Source of the DNA: Sphingomonas sp. KRR8
Lineage (GTDB): Bacteria; Pseudomonadota; Alphaproteobacteria; Sphingomonadales; Sphingomonadaceae
Length of the DNA stretch: 64,000 nt
NCBI RefSeq assembly: GCF_023559245.1
Contig: NZ_CP097462.1
Span: 2,352,001-2,416,000 of the forward strand
Reading direction: 5' to 3'
A program made the position numbers and the translations under genes. The notes beneath the pieces were generated by a model. That model did not search any database, had not been told where the DNA came from, and worked only from the letters and a program-made list of their open reading frames with translations. Position 1 is the stretch's first letter. Each line of letters starts with the position of its first letter. Below are positions 7,585 to 15,905 of this stretch, in pieces.

Positions 7585-8166
7585 ATGATGAAGAAAACCG
7601 CTCTGGCCCTTATGCTGGCCGGCTCTGTATCCCTCGGTGCGTGCAGCACCTACAATAACGACGGCATGGCCGACGCCGCCACCGGCGCCGCCGTTGGCGC
7701 GGGTGTTGGCGCCGTCGCGGGCGCCGCCCTTCCTGGTGTCAGCACCATCGCCGGTGCGGCCGTTGGCGCTGCCGTTGGCGGTCTCGCCGGCGCGGTCTGG
7801 GCCGATCGCAACAACGACGGCTATGCTGACGGCTACGTTCAGAACGGCCAATATTATCAGGGCGCGCCCTCGGGCTGGGACAGCACGACCGGCCGAGTGG
7901 CGACCGGTGCCCTCGGTGGCGCAGCGCTTGGCGCGGCCGCCGGTGCTCTGATCCCGGGCGTCAGCGTCCTTGAGGGCGCGGTCGCGGGCGCCGTCGTCGG
8001 CGGTCTCGCAGGCGCCGTCTGGGCCGACCAGAACAATGACGGCAAGGTCGATGGCTACGTCTACAATGGCCAGTACTACCAGGGCGCGCCGCCGCAGTCG
8101 GCCGCACCGGCCCCGGCTCCAGCCCCGACCTACAGCGCCCCCGTGCGCAGCGGCGAGCGCGGCTAA
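7585..8166 (+). CDS. Lipoprotein with duplicated glycine-zipper module
   Basis: 193 residues from the ATG at 7585, which follows GGGAGAAGG. Signal peptide with lipobox LGAC, Cys20. Residues 33-95 and 108-169 are two copies of a 62-residue module. Each has a Gly/Ala-rich glycine-zipper hairpin (two hydrophobic helices around a PGVS turn), then a polar tail with an NNDG-type loop and the phrase NGQYYQGAP. Glycine-zipper lipoproteins sit in the outer membrane and influence envelope integrity. The D.NNDG element looks like a short calcium-loop fragment, but no complete EF-hand is seen. A Pro/Ala tail ends the protein. Followed after 12 bases by the L,D-transpeptidase gene, so possibly co-transcribed for cell-wall functions. 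Confidence 0.88.
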   Translation: MMKKTALALMLAGSVSLGACSTYNNDGMADAATGAAVGAGVGAVAGAALPGVSTIAGAAVGAAVGGLAGAVWADRNNDGYADGYVQNGQYYQGAPSGWDSTTGRVATGALGGAALGAAAGALIPGVSVLEGAVAGAVVGGLAGAVWADQNNDGKVDGYVYNGQYYQGAPPQSAAPAPAPAPTYSAPVRSGERG

Positions 8167-8178
8167 GCTCTCTCCGTG

Positions 8179-9525
8179 ATGGACTTCGCGTATCGGAAGT
8201 CAAATTCGCGTGCCGGTCGCCGCAAGCGGCCGGCACGTCTGTTCCTGGCACTGTTCCTGCCTGCCCTGGCCATCACCACTCCGGTGAGTGCTTCACCGGC
8301 GCGAAGCCGCGCTGCGACCGGTCAGTCGGTGGATGATTTCTACGCTGCCCGCGGCGGCGCTCCCCTGTGGCTTGTCCGTGAGAACCAGGGCGCGGCGGAG
8401 GCCTTGCTCGACCTGCTGCGCAGCGCCCGGGTGGATGGGCTCGACCCAGCGACTTATCATGTCGGCGACCTCGAGCGCGCCTTTTGGCGAAACGACCGCC
8501 GTGCGCAGGAGATGCTGCTCAGCCGGGCGTTCGGCGCCTACGTTCGCGACCTGCGCTTCCGGGCAGCGGACCTTGGCACCATCTTCGTGGATCCTCAGCT
8601 TCGTCCGACCGCGCCAAGCCCGCGCGCCGCGCTTGAGGCCGCCGCCGCCGCGCCCTCGCTGACTGCTTACGTTCAGTCGATGGGCTGGATGCATCCTTAT
8701 TATGCCGAGCTGCGCCGTGATCTCATCCGCGCTACGGACGAGCCAACGCGTCAGCTGCTGACGGTCAACCTCGAACGCGCCCGCCTGCTTCCAGCGCCCG
8801 ACGCGGGCCGGTTCGTACTCGTCAACGCCGCCGAACAACGCCTTTCGATGTGGGACGGCGGACGGACAGTGGACTCGATGAAAGTCGTGGTCGGCAAGCC
8901 GGTCTATCCGACCCCGATGATGGCGGGGTTCATCCGTTACACCGTGCTTCGACCTTACTGGAACGTCCCCGCCGACCTCGCCGCCGAACGAGTGGCTCCA
9001 TTCGTGGTCAAGTCCGGCGTCGGTTACCTCCGCCAGAAGGGCTACCGGCTGTTGTCCGACTGGTCCGACAACGCGACCCTGGCCGACCCGTCCAAGGTCG
9101 ATTGGCCAGCAGTGGCGGCCGGGCGTGTCCAGGTCCGCCTTCGGCAGGACCCGGGCCGGCAGAATGCGATGGGCGTGATGAAGTTCATGTTCCCGAACGA
9201 GCAGGGGATCTATCTTCACGATACACCGTCGACCGAGCTCTTCGCTGAAGCATCGCGCCTGTTCTCCGGCGGCTGTGTCCGGCTGGAGGCCGCGCCGCGG
9301 CTGGCCCAGTGGCTTTACGGTAAGCCGCTGAAGGCGACTGGCACCACGCCCGAACAGCAGGTTCCCCTCGACCGGCCCGTCCCGGTGTTCATCACTTATC
9401 TGACCGCCGTGCCGGGGAGCGAGGGCGGCTACGCGGTGTACGATGACATCTACAAGCGCGACGCCCAGCGCATGGCAGAGCTGTTCGGCGGCGCACCGTC
9501 CGGCGCCGCGGTGGCCGCGCGCTAG
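8179..9525 (+). CDS. L,D-transpeptidase family protein (YcbB-like, YkuD catalytic domain)
   Basis: 448 residues from ATG 8179 (a GTG at 8176 is in frame). A basic leader and hydrophobic signal segment (to about residue 40) are followed by a scaffold/peptidoglycan-binding-like helical region. The YkuD domain spans about residues 210-420. The catalytic signature is HDTP then FSGGCVRL, giving the nucleophilic Cys and the motif His. The long insertion and layout match the YcbB/LdtD subgroup, which makes 3-3 crosslinks in peptidoglycan or attaches proteins to it in the periplasm. The 3' end overlaps the convergent TonB-like gene by four bases. Confidence 0.92.
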   Translation: MDFAYRKSNSRAGRRKRPARLFLALFLPALAITTPVSASPARSRAATGQSVDDFYAARGGAPLWLVRENQGAAEALLDLLRSARVDGLDPATYHVGDLERAFWRNDRRAQEMLLSRAFGAYVRDLRFRAADLGTIFVDPQLRPTAPSPRAALEAAAAAPSLTAYVQSMGWMHPYYAELRRDLIRATDEPTRQLLTVNLERARLLPAPDAGRFVLVNAAEQRLSMWDGGRTVDSMKVVVGKPVYPTPMMAGFIRYTVLRPYWNVPADLAAERVAPFVVKSGVGYLRQKGYRLLSDWSDNATLADPSKVDWPAVAAGRVQVRLRQDPGRQNAMGVMKFMFPNEQGIYLHDTPSTELFAEASRLFSGGCVRLEAAPRLAQWLYGKPLKATGTTPEQQVPLDRPVPVFITYLTAVPGSEGGYAVYDDIYKRDAQRMAELFGGAPSGAAVAAR

Positions 9526-10244
9526 CGGCGCGACCAGTTGGCAACGTAGGTGATCTCGTCCGGACGTGGGCGCCCATAGGCATCGCGCGCCGGATCGAAC
9601 CGCAGCCGCGGCAGCAGCATGTCACAGATCATCGCGTCGAGCGCGACACTGCCGCTGGTCTGTCGGGCCCGGCAATCGGTGGCCCGGCCGAACGCGTCGA
9701 CCCGGATGGCGTAGGCGGCGCTTCCGCTTGGGACCGCGAATGAGCGGATCGCGCGGTAGTCGCCTTGGCTGAGCCCGCCGCCAAGCCAGCGCGCGCCGAT
9801 TCCCTGCCCCCCGCCATCGCCTGGACCGCCGGTCCCGCCACCGCCCGTACCATTCCCGCTTCCGCCCGCGCCATTGCCAGGGCCGGGCGACCGTCCGGAG
9901 CCGGCGCTCTGGTCTCGCCCGGGTGCAGGCCCCGGTTCGCGTGCGACCGGCAGCGGAGAGGGCCGTGGCTGCGGTGGCTGCGGAAGCACGATCGGCGCAG
10001 CCTTGGCGGCGACATCGCTGGCGCCGGCCTTGTTCTTTGGCGCAGCCTCCCGTTGCCTCGGTTCGGGAGGAGGCGGCAGGGGCGGAGGCGGAGCGACGTT
10101 GAAGGTGGCCAGCTGTTCACGCGCCGCGCGGACGAGGGCGGGGCCACGCAAGCCGGCCACCAGCGCCAGACCCAGCGCGACATGCACTGCGACCACCAGT
10201 GCCAGGGACCTGGCGGACACCCGATTATCGCGGCGGTACGGCAT
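9522..10244 (-). CDS. TonB-family energy-transducer-like protein
   Basis: 240 residues starting MPYRRDN at 10244. One N-terminal membrane helix (about residues 12-32) is followed by a Pro-rich stretch, a Gly/Asn/Ser-rich low-complexity spacer, and a C-terminal TonB_C-like domain (about 160-240) with IRVDAFGRATDC and LRFDPARDAYGRP. Such proteins carry proton-motive energy from ExbBD to outer-membrane receptors. No exbBD gene is nearby. Two Cys in the C-terminal domain could form a disulfide. It lies 34 bases downstream of the hydrolase gene on the same strand and may share its transcript. It could also be a TonB-like protein with another partner. Confidence 0.8.
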   Translation of the reverse strand: MPYRRDNRVSARSLALVVAVHVALGLALVAGLRGPALVRAAREQLATFNVAPPPPLPPPPEPRQREAAPKNKAGASDVAAKAAPIVLPQPPQPRPSPLPVAREPGPAPGRDQSAGSGRSPGPGNGAGGSGNGTGGGGTGGPGDGGGQGIGARWLGGGLSQGDYRAIRSFAVPSGSAAYAIRVDAFGRATDCRARQTSGSVALDAMICDMLLPRLRFDPARDAYGRPRPDEITYVANWSRR

Positions 10245-10278
10245 GACGAGGCTTAAACGCGCGTCGCCCGCCCGAGTG

Positions 10279-11064
10279 TCAGCCGTCCTGTTCGACGCCG
10301 GCAAGGAAGCCGGCCAGAACCCGATTGAAGATGGCGGGCTGTTCGGCGTTGCTGAGGTGCCCGGCGCTCGCAATCTCAACCAGCGCAGCGTGTGGGATCC
10401 GGTCCTTCAGATCCTCGCTCAACGAGGGCGGCGTGATACGGTCCTCGTTGCCGCACAGTACCAGCACGGGGCAGCGGATATCACGCACCCGCGTGCGCTG
10501 ATCGGCGAGCCACACCGCCTCGGCGCCCTGGGCGTAAGCGGCGGGGTCTATTGCCGCCATCGTCTCGATCAGCTCGGTCTGCAGCGCCACGGTCGCGCCG
10601 GCCGCCAGCAGTGACCCGACCCGCGCTTCCGCCAGCCCTCGCATTCCGAGGTCGCGCGAAGCTGCAATCGAGCGGTCGTAGATTGCCTGCCCCTCAGGAT
10701 GACAGGCGAAGCTGTCGGCAAGGATCAACGAGGCGCAGCGCTCGGGCGCCGCGGCATGCATGGCAATCGCCACTACGCCGCCGAGTGACAGCCCGCAGAT
10801 ATGCGCCTGCGTGATGCACAAGGCATCGAGCGCCGCCCAGCAGGACGAAGCGAAGCCATCGCGGCTGGTACCCGCGGCCGGCAGGCTCTCGCCATAACCT
10901 GGGTAGTCCAGCGCAACGGTTCGACGCTCCTGGCCAAACGCCTCCAGCTGCGGTCTCCACACGCTCTTGTCCGAGCCGACGCCATGCAGCAGCACCAGCG
11001 GAATGCCGGTGCCGCCGGTGTCGTTCACGCCCACCCGGCCCATTGCCGTATCGATTGTCGCCAT
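10279..11064 (-). CDS. Alpha/beta-fold hydrolase
   Basis: 261 residues from ATG 11064 (MATIDTAMGR); the open frame continues upstream but that part overlaps the divergent iron-sulfur gene and lacks homology-like features. The fold is clear: LVLLHGVGSD oxyanion loop, nucleophile elbow GLSLGG, Asp in CGNEDRITP and His in AGHLSN complete the triad. This resembles the 3-oxoadipate enol-lactonase/esterase group of the superfamily. The substrate cannot be read from sequence. It is divergent from the IorA-type gene with only 46 bases between starts, so a shared promoter region is likely. Confidence 0.88.
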   Translation of the reverse strand: MATIDTAMGRVGVNDTGGTGIPLVLLHGVGSDKSVWRPQLEAFGQERRTVALDYPGYGESLPAAGTSRDGFASSCWAALDALCITQAHICGLSLGGVVAIAMHAAAPERCASLILADSFACHPEGQAIYDRSIAASRDLGMRGLAEARVGSLLAAGATVALQTELIETMAAIDPAAYAQGAEAVWLADQRTRVRDIRCPVLVLCGNEDRITPPSLSEDLKDRIPHAALVEIASAGHLSNAEQPAIFNRVLAGFLAGVEQDG

Positions 11065-11110
11065 GGTGCCATCTTGGCAGGTCGGGGTCCCGGCGGCTAG
11101 CCGTGGGGCC

Positions 11111-11599
11111 ATGACCCGGATGACCGTCAACGGCCAGGCGCTGGAGTATAAGCTCGATCCGCAGACGCCGCTGCTGTGGGCGCTGCGCGAAGCGTCCAAC
11201 CTCACGGGGACCAAGCATGGCTGCGACGATGGCGCTTGCGGCGCCTGTACGGTGATCGTTGACGGGCGGGCGGAACGGAGCTGCCAGCTGCCGCTGGGAT
11301 CACTCGAGGGCTCGGTCGTCACCACGATCGAAGGCTTGTCCGCCAACCGCTCGCATCCGGTGCAGCTGGCCTGGCTGGCCGAGCAGGTCACCCAATGCGG
11401 CTTTTGCGAGCCGGGCTTCATCATGGCCATTGCCGCGTTGCTGCAGGCCAGTCCGCGGCCCAGCCAGCAGCAGATCGACGCCCTGCCGAATCGCTGCGCT
11501 TGTGGCGCCCAGCCGCGGATCCTGCGCGCGATCCGGCGCGCCTCGGCGGCGATGACCGAGGCCGCGGTGAAGCGCCCCGCAACCCCGCCGAACCGTTAA
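11111..11599 (+). CDS. (2Fe-2S) small subunit of a molybdenum hydroxylase (IorA-like)
   Basis: 162 residues. The N-terminal plant-ferredoxin-type cluster is ligated by Cys38, Cys43, Cys46 (pattern GCDDGACGAC) and Cys58. The C-terminal helical cluster domain has Cys96, Cys99 (QCGFCEPG), Cys129 and Cys131 (NRCACG). This is the standard small subunit of the xanthine-oxidase family; it matches the isoquinoline 1-oxidoreductase IorA type, which works without a FAD subunit. The expected next gene, a molybdopterin subunit, is absent; a matching IorB-type gene is 8 kb away at 19,512. A second in-frame ATG at 11120 is possible. Electrons would pass from the Mo site to a membrane acceptor. Confidence 0.9.
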   Translation: MTRMTVNGQALEYKLDPQTPLLWALREASNLTGTKHGCDDGACGACTVIVDGRAERSCQLPLGSLEGSVVTTIEGLSANRSHPVQLAWLAEQVTQCGFCEPGFIMAIAALLQASPRPSQQQIDALPNRCACGAQPRILRAIRRASAAMTEAAVKRPATPPNR

Positions 11600-11661
11600 G
11601 CCACGGCTAATCCGCACAAGCGCACCCACAGGTAACAACATCACCTGAGCGAGTGTGCGCC

Positions 11662-12600
11662 ATGCGGTTTTTCCTTCCCTTGCTTCTCCTCTCCGTGGCC
11701 GCGCCAGCGCTGGCCGATCCTGGTGACCAGGACGCGGGCGAACGCCGCGCCGAGCGCATCCAGGAACGCCAGCAGCAGCGCGAAGAGCGCGCCGAACGCC
11801 CGCCGCCGCCCCGCTTCGAGCGGCCCGCCCCGCAACCCGCGGTGCGAATCGAACAGCCTCAGGCCCCCGTGCCGCAGATCGAGCGGGCGGAGCGTCCATC
11901 GTCGCCGCAAGTACGGTTCGACCGGCCGGAACGGCGCTTTGACGGCGGTCAAACCCGTAGCGCCGATGGTGGCGCGCGCTGGCGCGATCGTCAGCCCGAG
12001 CAACCGCAGACGCCGCCGCCTGTCGTTGGTGTCGGAGCAGCGGGTCGTCCGAGCGGCGACAGCGTCAGTGACTGGCGTTGGCGCGATCGCCGTGGCGGAG
12101 AGCGCCCGGTCACCACGCCGCCGCGCCCTGCCGTCCAGATCGATGGTGCGACCTATACCGATCGCCGGCCACGTGATGGCGACCGCTGGCGGGACCGCGA
12201 CGGACGCCGTGATGGCGACCAATGGACAGGGCGAAACGGTTCTGACCGGCGTTACGACCGTGACGACTGGCGCAACCGCCGTTCGGACACGGGTGCGTGG
12301 CGGCCCGACTGGCGGCGCGATCCACGCTACGACTGGCAGCGTTACCGCGACCGCCATCGGTCGATCTTCCGCATTGGGGTGTACATCGACCCGTTCGGCT
12401 GGGGCTATCGCCCGATCAGCACCGGGTGGCAGATCTATCCCGACTATTACTCCCAACGCTACTGGATCGGCGATCCCAGCTACTACAGCCTGCCCATGGT
12501 GAGCTGGCCTTATCGCTGGGTGCGTTATTACGACGACGCGCTGCTGGTCGATGTTCGGGACGGGCGGGTAGTTGACGTCATCAACGCTTTCTTCTGGTAG
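11662..12600 (+). CDS. RcnB-family periplasmic protein with long Arg/Asp-rich region
   Basis: 312 residues. Cleavable signal peptide (LLLLSVAAPALA, residues 1-19), then about 200 residues of low-complexity Arg, Asp, Glu, Gln and Pro, including WRDR and DWRNRR-type repeats. The C-terminal RcnB domain (about 240-312) ends in WVRYYDDALLVDVRDGRVVD. In Escherichia coli RcnB is a periplasmic protein that affects nickel/cobalt efflux; sphingomonads carry many paralogues with unknown roles. The low-complexity part is far longer than in E. coli RcnB. It stands alone, 60 bases after the IorA-type gene and 90 before the DUF885 gene. Confidence 0.82.
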   Translation: MRFFLPLLLLSVAAPALADPGDQDAGERRAERIQERQQQREERAERPPPPRFERPAPQPAVRIEQPQAPVPQIERAERPSSPQVRFDRPERRFDGGQTRSADGGARWRDRQPEQPQTPPPVVGVGAAGRPSGDSVSDWRWRDRRGGERPVTTPPRPAVQIDGATYTDRRPRDGDRWRDRDGRRDGDQWTGRNGSDRRYDRDDWRNRRSDTGAWRPDWRRDPRYDWQRYRDRHRSIFRIGVYIDPFGWGYRPISTGWQIYPDYYSQRYWIGDPSYYSLPMVSWPYRWVRYYDDALLVDVRDGRVVDVINAFFW

Positions 12601-12692
12601 AGGAAAGCACGCCGTCCATCGAAGCGGGCGTTGCCAGAACGGCAGCGCCCGTCTTCCTGTGCGGCTGAGTTTCGCTTGCCCGCAAGGATCCG

Positions 12693-14546
12693 ATGCCGAT
12701 GACACGCCTGCTTCTGCTGTCCGCCAGCCTCCTGCCGCTTGCGGCCTGCGCCACCACGCCGGCCGTGCCCCCGATGCCGGCGACTCCGCTGGTCCAGCCG
12801 GTTCCGGCACCGCCGCCCGCCACGGCGCAAAGCGAACATGCCAAGCTGTTCGCCATCTTCACCGCCAGCGACGAGGCCAGCCTCAAGCGCAATCCTCTGA
12901 ACGCGCTGTTCCGCGGCGACATGCGCTATTCCGACCAGCTCGGCGACAGCATCACCGATGCCTATTTCACGGGCGAGAAGGCCGCCGCGGAGCATGACCT
13001 CGCCGCTCTCGGCACGGTCGACCGCTCGGTCCTCAGCGAGACCGACCAGCTCGCTTACGACACGTTCAAGTTTTCGACGTCGGACACGCTTCGCGGGCTT
13101 CAGCCCGACCTGCTCGCACTGACCAAGGTGCGGCCGATGAACCACTTCTACGGCTTCCACACCTTCTATCCCACCTTCGCCAGCGGCAAGGGCGCGGCGC
13201 CGTTCAAGACGGTGAAGGACTATGAGGACAATCTCACCCGTCATCATCAGGCGGTGGTCTACCTCGACCGGGCGATCGGGCGCTGGCGCGAGGGACTGGC
13301 GAGCGGCGTCGTCGACACCAAACTGACCGTCCGCAACATGATCGAGCAGCTGGACACCCAGCTCAAGCAGCGGCCCGAGGATTCGCCTTATTATGGCCCG
13401 GTGAAGGAATTCCCGGCCGGCATCTCGGCCGCGGACCAGGCGCGGCTGCGGGCGGCCACCCGCCAGTCGATTGTCACCGAGCTCTATCCAGCGCTGACCC
13501 GCGTGCGTGATTTCCTTCGCGACGACTATCTGCCCCACGCGCGTGACAGCGTGGGCCTGTCGCAGATGAAGGGCGGCGACCAGCTCTATCGGTACCTGGT
13601 GAGGTCGACGACGACGCTCGACATGAGCCCCGAGGAAATCCACCAGCTGGGCCTCTCCGAAGTCGCCCGGATCACCGACGGGTTCGAAAAGGTGCGCCAG
13701 GAGGTCGGGTTCAAGGGCACGCTGGCCCAATTCTTCGACTATATGCGCACCGCCAAGCGCTTTCAGCCGAAGAGCCGCGAAGGGCTGACGGAGGACTATT
13801 ACCGCATCGGCAAGGCGGTGGAGGCGCAGATCCCGCGCTTCTTCAGCACCATTCCCAAGGCGCCGCTGGTGATCCGCCCCTACGAGCCCTTCCGCGAAAA
13901 GTTCGAGGCGGGTGGTTCCTACGAGCAGGGCACGCCGGACGGTTCGCGTCCGGGCACGTTTTATTTCAACGCCTACGACCTGCCTTCGCGCAGCACGTGG
14001 GAGGAAACCACGCTGTTCCTCCATGAGGGTGAGCCTGGACATCACTTCCAGATCAGCCTGGCGCAGGAGAACAAGGACCTGCCCGAGTTCATGCGGTTTG
14101 GCGGGAACACGGCCTACGTCGAAGGCTGGGCGCTCTACTCGGAGACGCTCGGCTACGAGATGGGCTTCTACAAGGACCCGTATCAGCGCTTCGGCACGCT
14201 CAACGACGAGATGCTGCGCGCGATGCGGCTGGTGGTCGATACCGGCATCCATTCCAAGGGTTGGACCCGTGACCAGGCGATCGCCTACATGCTCGGCCAC
14301 TCGGGAATGAGCCGCACGGACGCCACCGCAGAGGTCGAGCGCTACATCGCCATTCCGAGCCAGGCGCTCGCCTACAAGCTGGGCGCACTCACCATTCAGC
14401 GGCTGCGGCACAAGGCGGAGACGGAGCTTGGGCCCAAGTTCGACATCCGCGACTTCCATGCACAGGTGCTGATGACCGGCGCGCTGCCACTGACGATCCT
14501 GGAGCAGAAGATCGACCGCTGGATCGCGGAGAGGAAAGCGGCGTAA
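12693..14546 (+). CDS. DUF885 family lipoprotein, putative zinc-dependent peptidase
   Basis: 617 residues. Signal peptide with lipobox LAAC (Cys18 or near). The rest is the all-helical DUF885 fold. At about residue 444 lies HEGEPGHHFQ, the HExxxH-like motif of this family that resembles the gluzincin zinc site; a downstream glutamate region (YVEGWALYSE) would provide the third ligand. DUF885 proteins are probable envelope metallopeptidases; substrates are not established. ATG at 12693 is four bases after AAGGA; ATG at 12699 is an alternative. The stop codon is embedded in a perfect inverted repeat (see 14533-14579). Confidence 0.88.
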   Translation: MPMTRLLLLSASLLPLAACATTPAVPPMPATPLVQPVPAPPPATAQSEHAKLFAIFTASDEASLKRNPLNALFRGDMRYSDQLGDSITDAYFTGEKAAAEHDLAALGTVDRSVLSETDQLAYDTFKFSTSDTLRGLQPDLLALTKVRPMNHFYGFHTFYPTFASGKGAAPFKTVKDYEDNLTRHHQAVVYLDRAIGRWREGLASGVVDTKLTVRNMIEQLDTQLKQRPEDSPYYGPVKEFPAGISAADQARLRAATRQSIVTELYPALTRVRDFLRDDYLPHARDSVGLSQMKGGDQLYRYLVRSTTTLDMSPEEIHQLGLSEVARITDGFEKVRQEVGFKGTLAQFFDYMRTAKRFQPKSREGLTEDYYRIGKAVEAQIPRFFSTIPKAPLVIRPYEPFREKFEAGGSYEQGTPDGSRPGTFYFNAYDLPSRSTWEETTLFLHEGEPGHHFQISLAQENKDLPEFMRFGGNTAYVEGWALYSETLGYEMGFYKDPYQRFGTLNDEMLRAMRLVVDTGIHSKGWTRDQAIAYMLGHSGMSRTDATAEVERYIAIPSQALAYKLGALTIQRLRHKAETELGPKFDIRDFHAQVLMTGALPLTILEQKIDRWIAERKAA

Positions 14547-14579
14547 GCAAGCGTCCGGGGGACGATTGCGCCGCTTTCC
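14533..14579 (+). terminator. Cruciform-like hairpin overlapping the DUF885 stop codon
   Basis: GGAAAGCGGCG (14533-14543) and CGCCGCTTTCC (14569-14579) are perfect 11-base inverted arms. Inside them CGTCC and GGACG form a second stem. The left arm contains the last codons, and the TAA stop follows directly. A following A-run (TAAAAAAGC) rather than a T-run means it would be a better terminator for the minus-strand pgeF transcript, or a two-way RNA-stability hairpin. Confidence 0.55.
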
Positions 14580-14622
14580 GCGGCGTAAAAAAGCGTCCGG
14601 GGCACGCTAGCGCCACTTTTCC
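14538..14622 (+). repeat. Imperfect 42-bp tandem duplication after the DUF885 gene
   Basis: Unit 1 begins GCGGCGTAAG at 14538 and unit 2 GCGGCGTAAA at 14580. Both continue AAGCGTCCGGGG, then diverge slightly, then GCGCC and a CTTT/CTTTT-CC end. The first nine bases include the gene's stop codon, so a stop-containing segment was duplicated. The second copy has lost part of the outer inverted repeat. Confidence 0.65.
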
Positions 14623-14627
14623 GGAGG

Positions 14628-15905
14628 CTAGGGGGTCATCCCGATCAGGCTGATCTGCCGGCCGTAGCTTGGCTCGCCAAGGTGCGTGGCGCGGCGGTAG
14701 CTGTAGAACAAGTCCGGCTGCGCGTAAGTGTCCTGGCCCAGCGCCTCGACCTGGCGCAGGCCGGCCCGGGCGAGCCGCGCAACGACGTAGCTTTCAAGGT
14801 CGAAGTGCGGCTTGCCGGCTGGACCTTCAGTGAAGAAACGGTCCGCTTCCGGCTCATTGGCCGTGAAGGCTTCCGGAAAGGCGTAGTCGACCTCGTAGCT
14901 GCGCTGCGCGATGCACGGCCCCACCGCGGCTACGATCCGCTCACGCCGGGCGCCCAGCCGCTCCATGGCCGCGATGGTCGAGTCCGTCACGCCAGCGATG
15001 GCGCCCTTCCAGCCGGCGTGAGCCGCGCCGATCACGCCCGCTTCGGCGTCGGCCAGCAGGACGGGCGTGCAGTCAGCGGTGAGGATGCCGAGCAGCTGGC
15101 CGGGTCGATCGGTCACCACCGCATCGGCATGAGGCCGGTCGTGGTCAGGCCATTCGCCGGCTTCCACAACGGCGGCCGAGTGAATCTGATGCGGCGAGAC
15201 GATCCGCGCCCCGGGCAGCACCGCGTCGGCCGCGATCCGGCGATTGACGCGGACGATGTGCAGGTCCTCGCCGCTGCCCCAGCCACAATTGAGGCTGGCC
15301 ATGGCGCCCGTGCTGATCCCGCCGACGCGGCCGAAGAAGCCGTGAGGTACGCCGGACAGGGACTGCGCCCGCCACAAGCGCGCGGGCGTGAGCTCAGCGG
15401 CCCAGACGCGGTCTTCATCGGGATGATCACCGACCATGAAGGTGACTGGACCCCGGTCGGTAAAGCCGTACTTTGCATAGAAGGCTTGCGCGCGAAAATT
15501 CTCGCTGAACACCGACAAGGCAACGCGCCGGGCCGAACGGCGCCGAGCCTCCTCCATCACCCACGCCATCAGCTGCTGGGCCAACCCGGTGCCGTGCGCG
15601 GTCTTGAGCAGATACAACTGCTTCAGCTCAAGCGTGCCCTCGCTCTGGACGTAGGGCAGCTTGTTCGGCCCCACCTTGGCGTAGCCGACGATTTCCCCGT
15701 CCAGTTCGCCGACCTGAAAGGCAAACAGCGGATTGTCGAACTCGGCGCGCCAATCGTCGAGCGTGAAGCCGCCGAGAAAGGTCTGGAGGTCGCGTGGATC
15801 GTACAGGTGCGCGAAGGTGTCGCAGAAACTCGTGTCGAAAACCCGGTCAATGTCGGGCAGGTCGGCGGCCGTGGCGGGCCGAACGGTGAGTGCCAGGTCG
15901 GTCAT
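14628..15905 (-). CDS. pgeF: GNAT acetyltransferase fused to PgeF (laccase-domain) peptidoglycan editing factor
   Basis: 425 residues from ATG 15905. Residues 1-172 are a GNAT N-acetyltransferase with acetyl-CoA loop HGTGLA and ending AFYAKYGFTDRGP. Residues 177-425 are a complete PgeF/YfiH domain: PHGFFGR, the metal/catalytic His in SPHQIHS, Cys in LTADCTPV, His in AAHAGWKG. PgeF removes wrongly incorporated residues from peptidoglycan precursors. No stop lies between the domains; an in-frame TTG at 15377 could still start PgeF alone. The ATG overlaps the upstream methyltransferase stop (ATGA), so it is in the lgt operon. The order lgt-methyltransferase-pgeF is usual; the GNAT part is not. 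Confidence 0.88.
   Translation of the reverse strand: MTDLALTVRPATAADLPDIDRVFDTSFCDTFAHLYDPRDLQTFLGGFTLDDWRAEFDNPLFAFQVGELDGEIVGYAKVGPNKLPYVQSEGTLELKQLYLLKTAHGTGLAQQLMAWVMEEARRRSARRVALSVFSENFRAQAFYAKYGFTDRGPVTFMVGDHPDEDRVWAAELTPARLWRAQSLSGVPHGFFGRVGGISTGAMASLNCGWGSGEDLHIVRVNRRIAADAVLPGARIVSPHQIHSAAVVEAGEWPDHDRPHADAVVTDRPGQLLGILTADCTPVLLADAEAGVIGAAHAGWKGAIAGVTDSTIAAMERLGARRERIVAAVGPCIAQRSYEVDYAFPEAFTANEPEADRFFTEGPAGKPHFDLESYVVARLARAGLRQVEALGQDTYAQPDLFYSYRRATHLGEPSYGRQISLIGMTP

Noticed and set aside
9831..9900. Gly-rich low-complexity DNA in the TonB-like gene as a possible tandem repeat locus
   Set aside because: Encodes the periplasmic spacer in frame, with no regular unit length; ordinary for this family.
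12528..14459. 643-codon minus-strand ORF antisense to the DUF885 lipoprotein gene
   Set aside because: It mirrors a gene with clear signal peptide and zinc motif; the long open antisense frame is a by-product of high GC and codon bias. The translation is Arg/Leu/Gly-rich with no domains.
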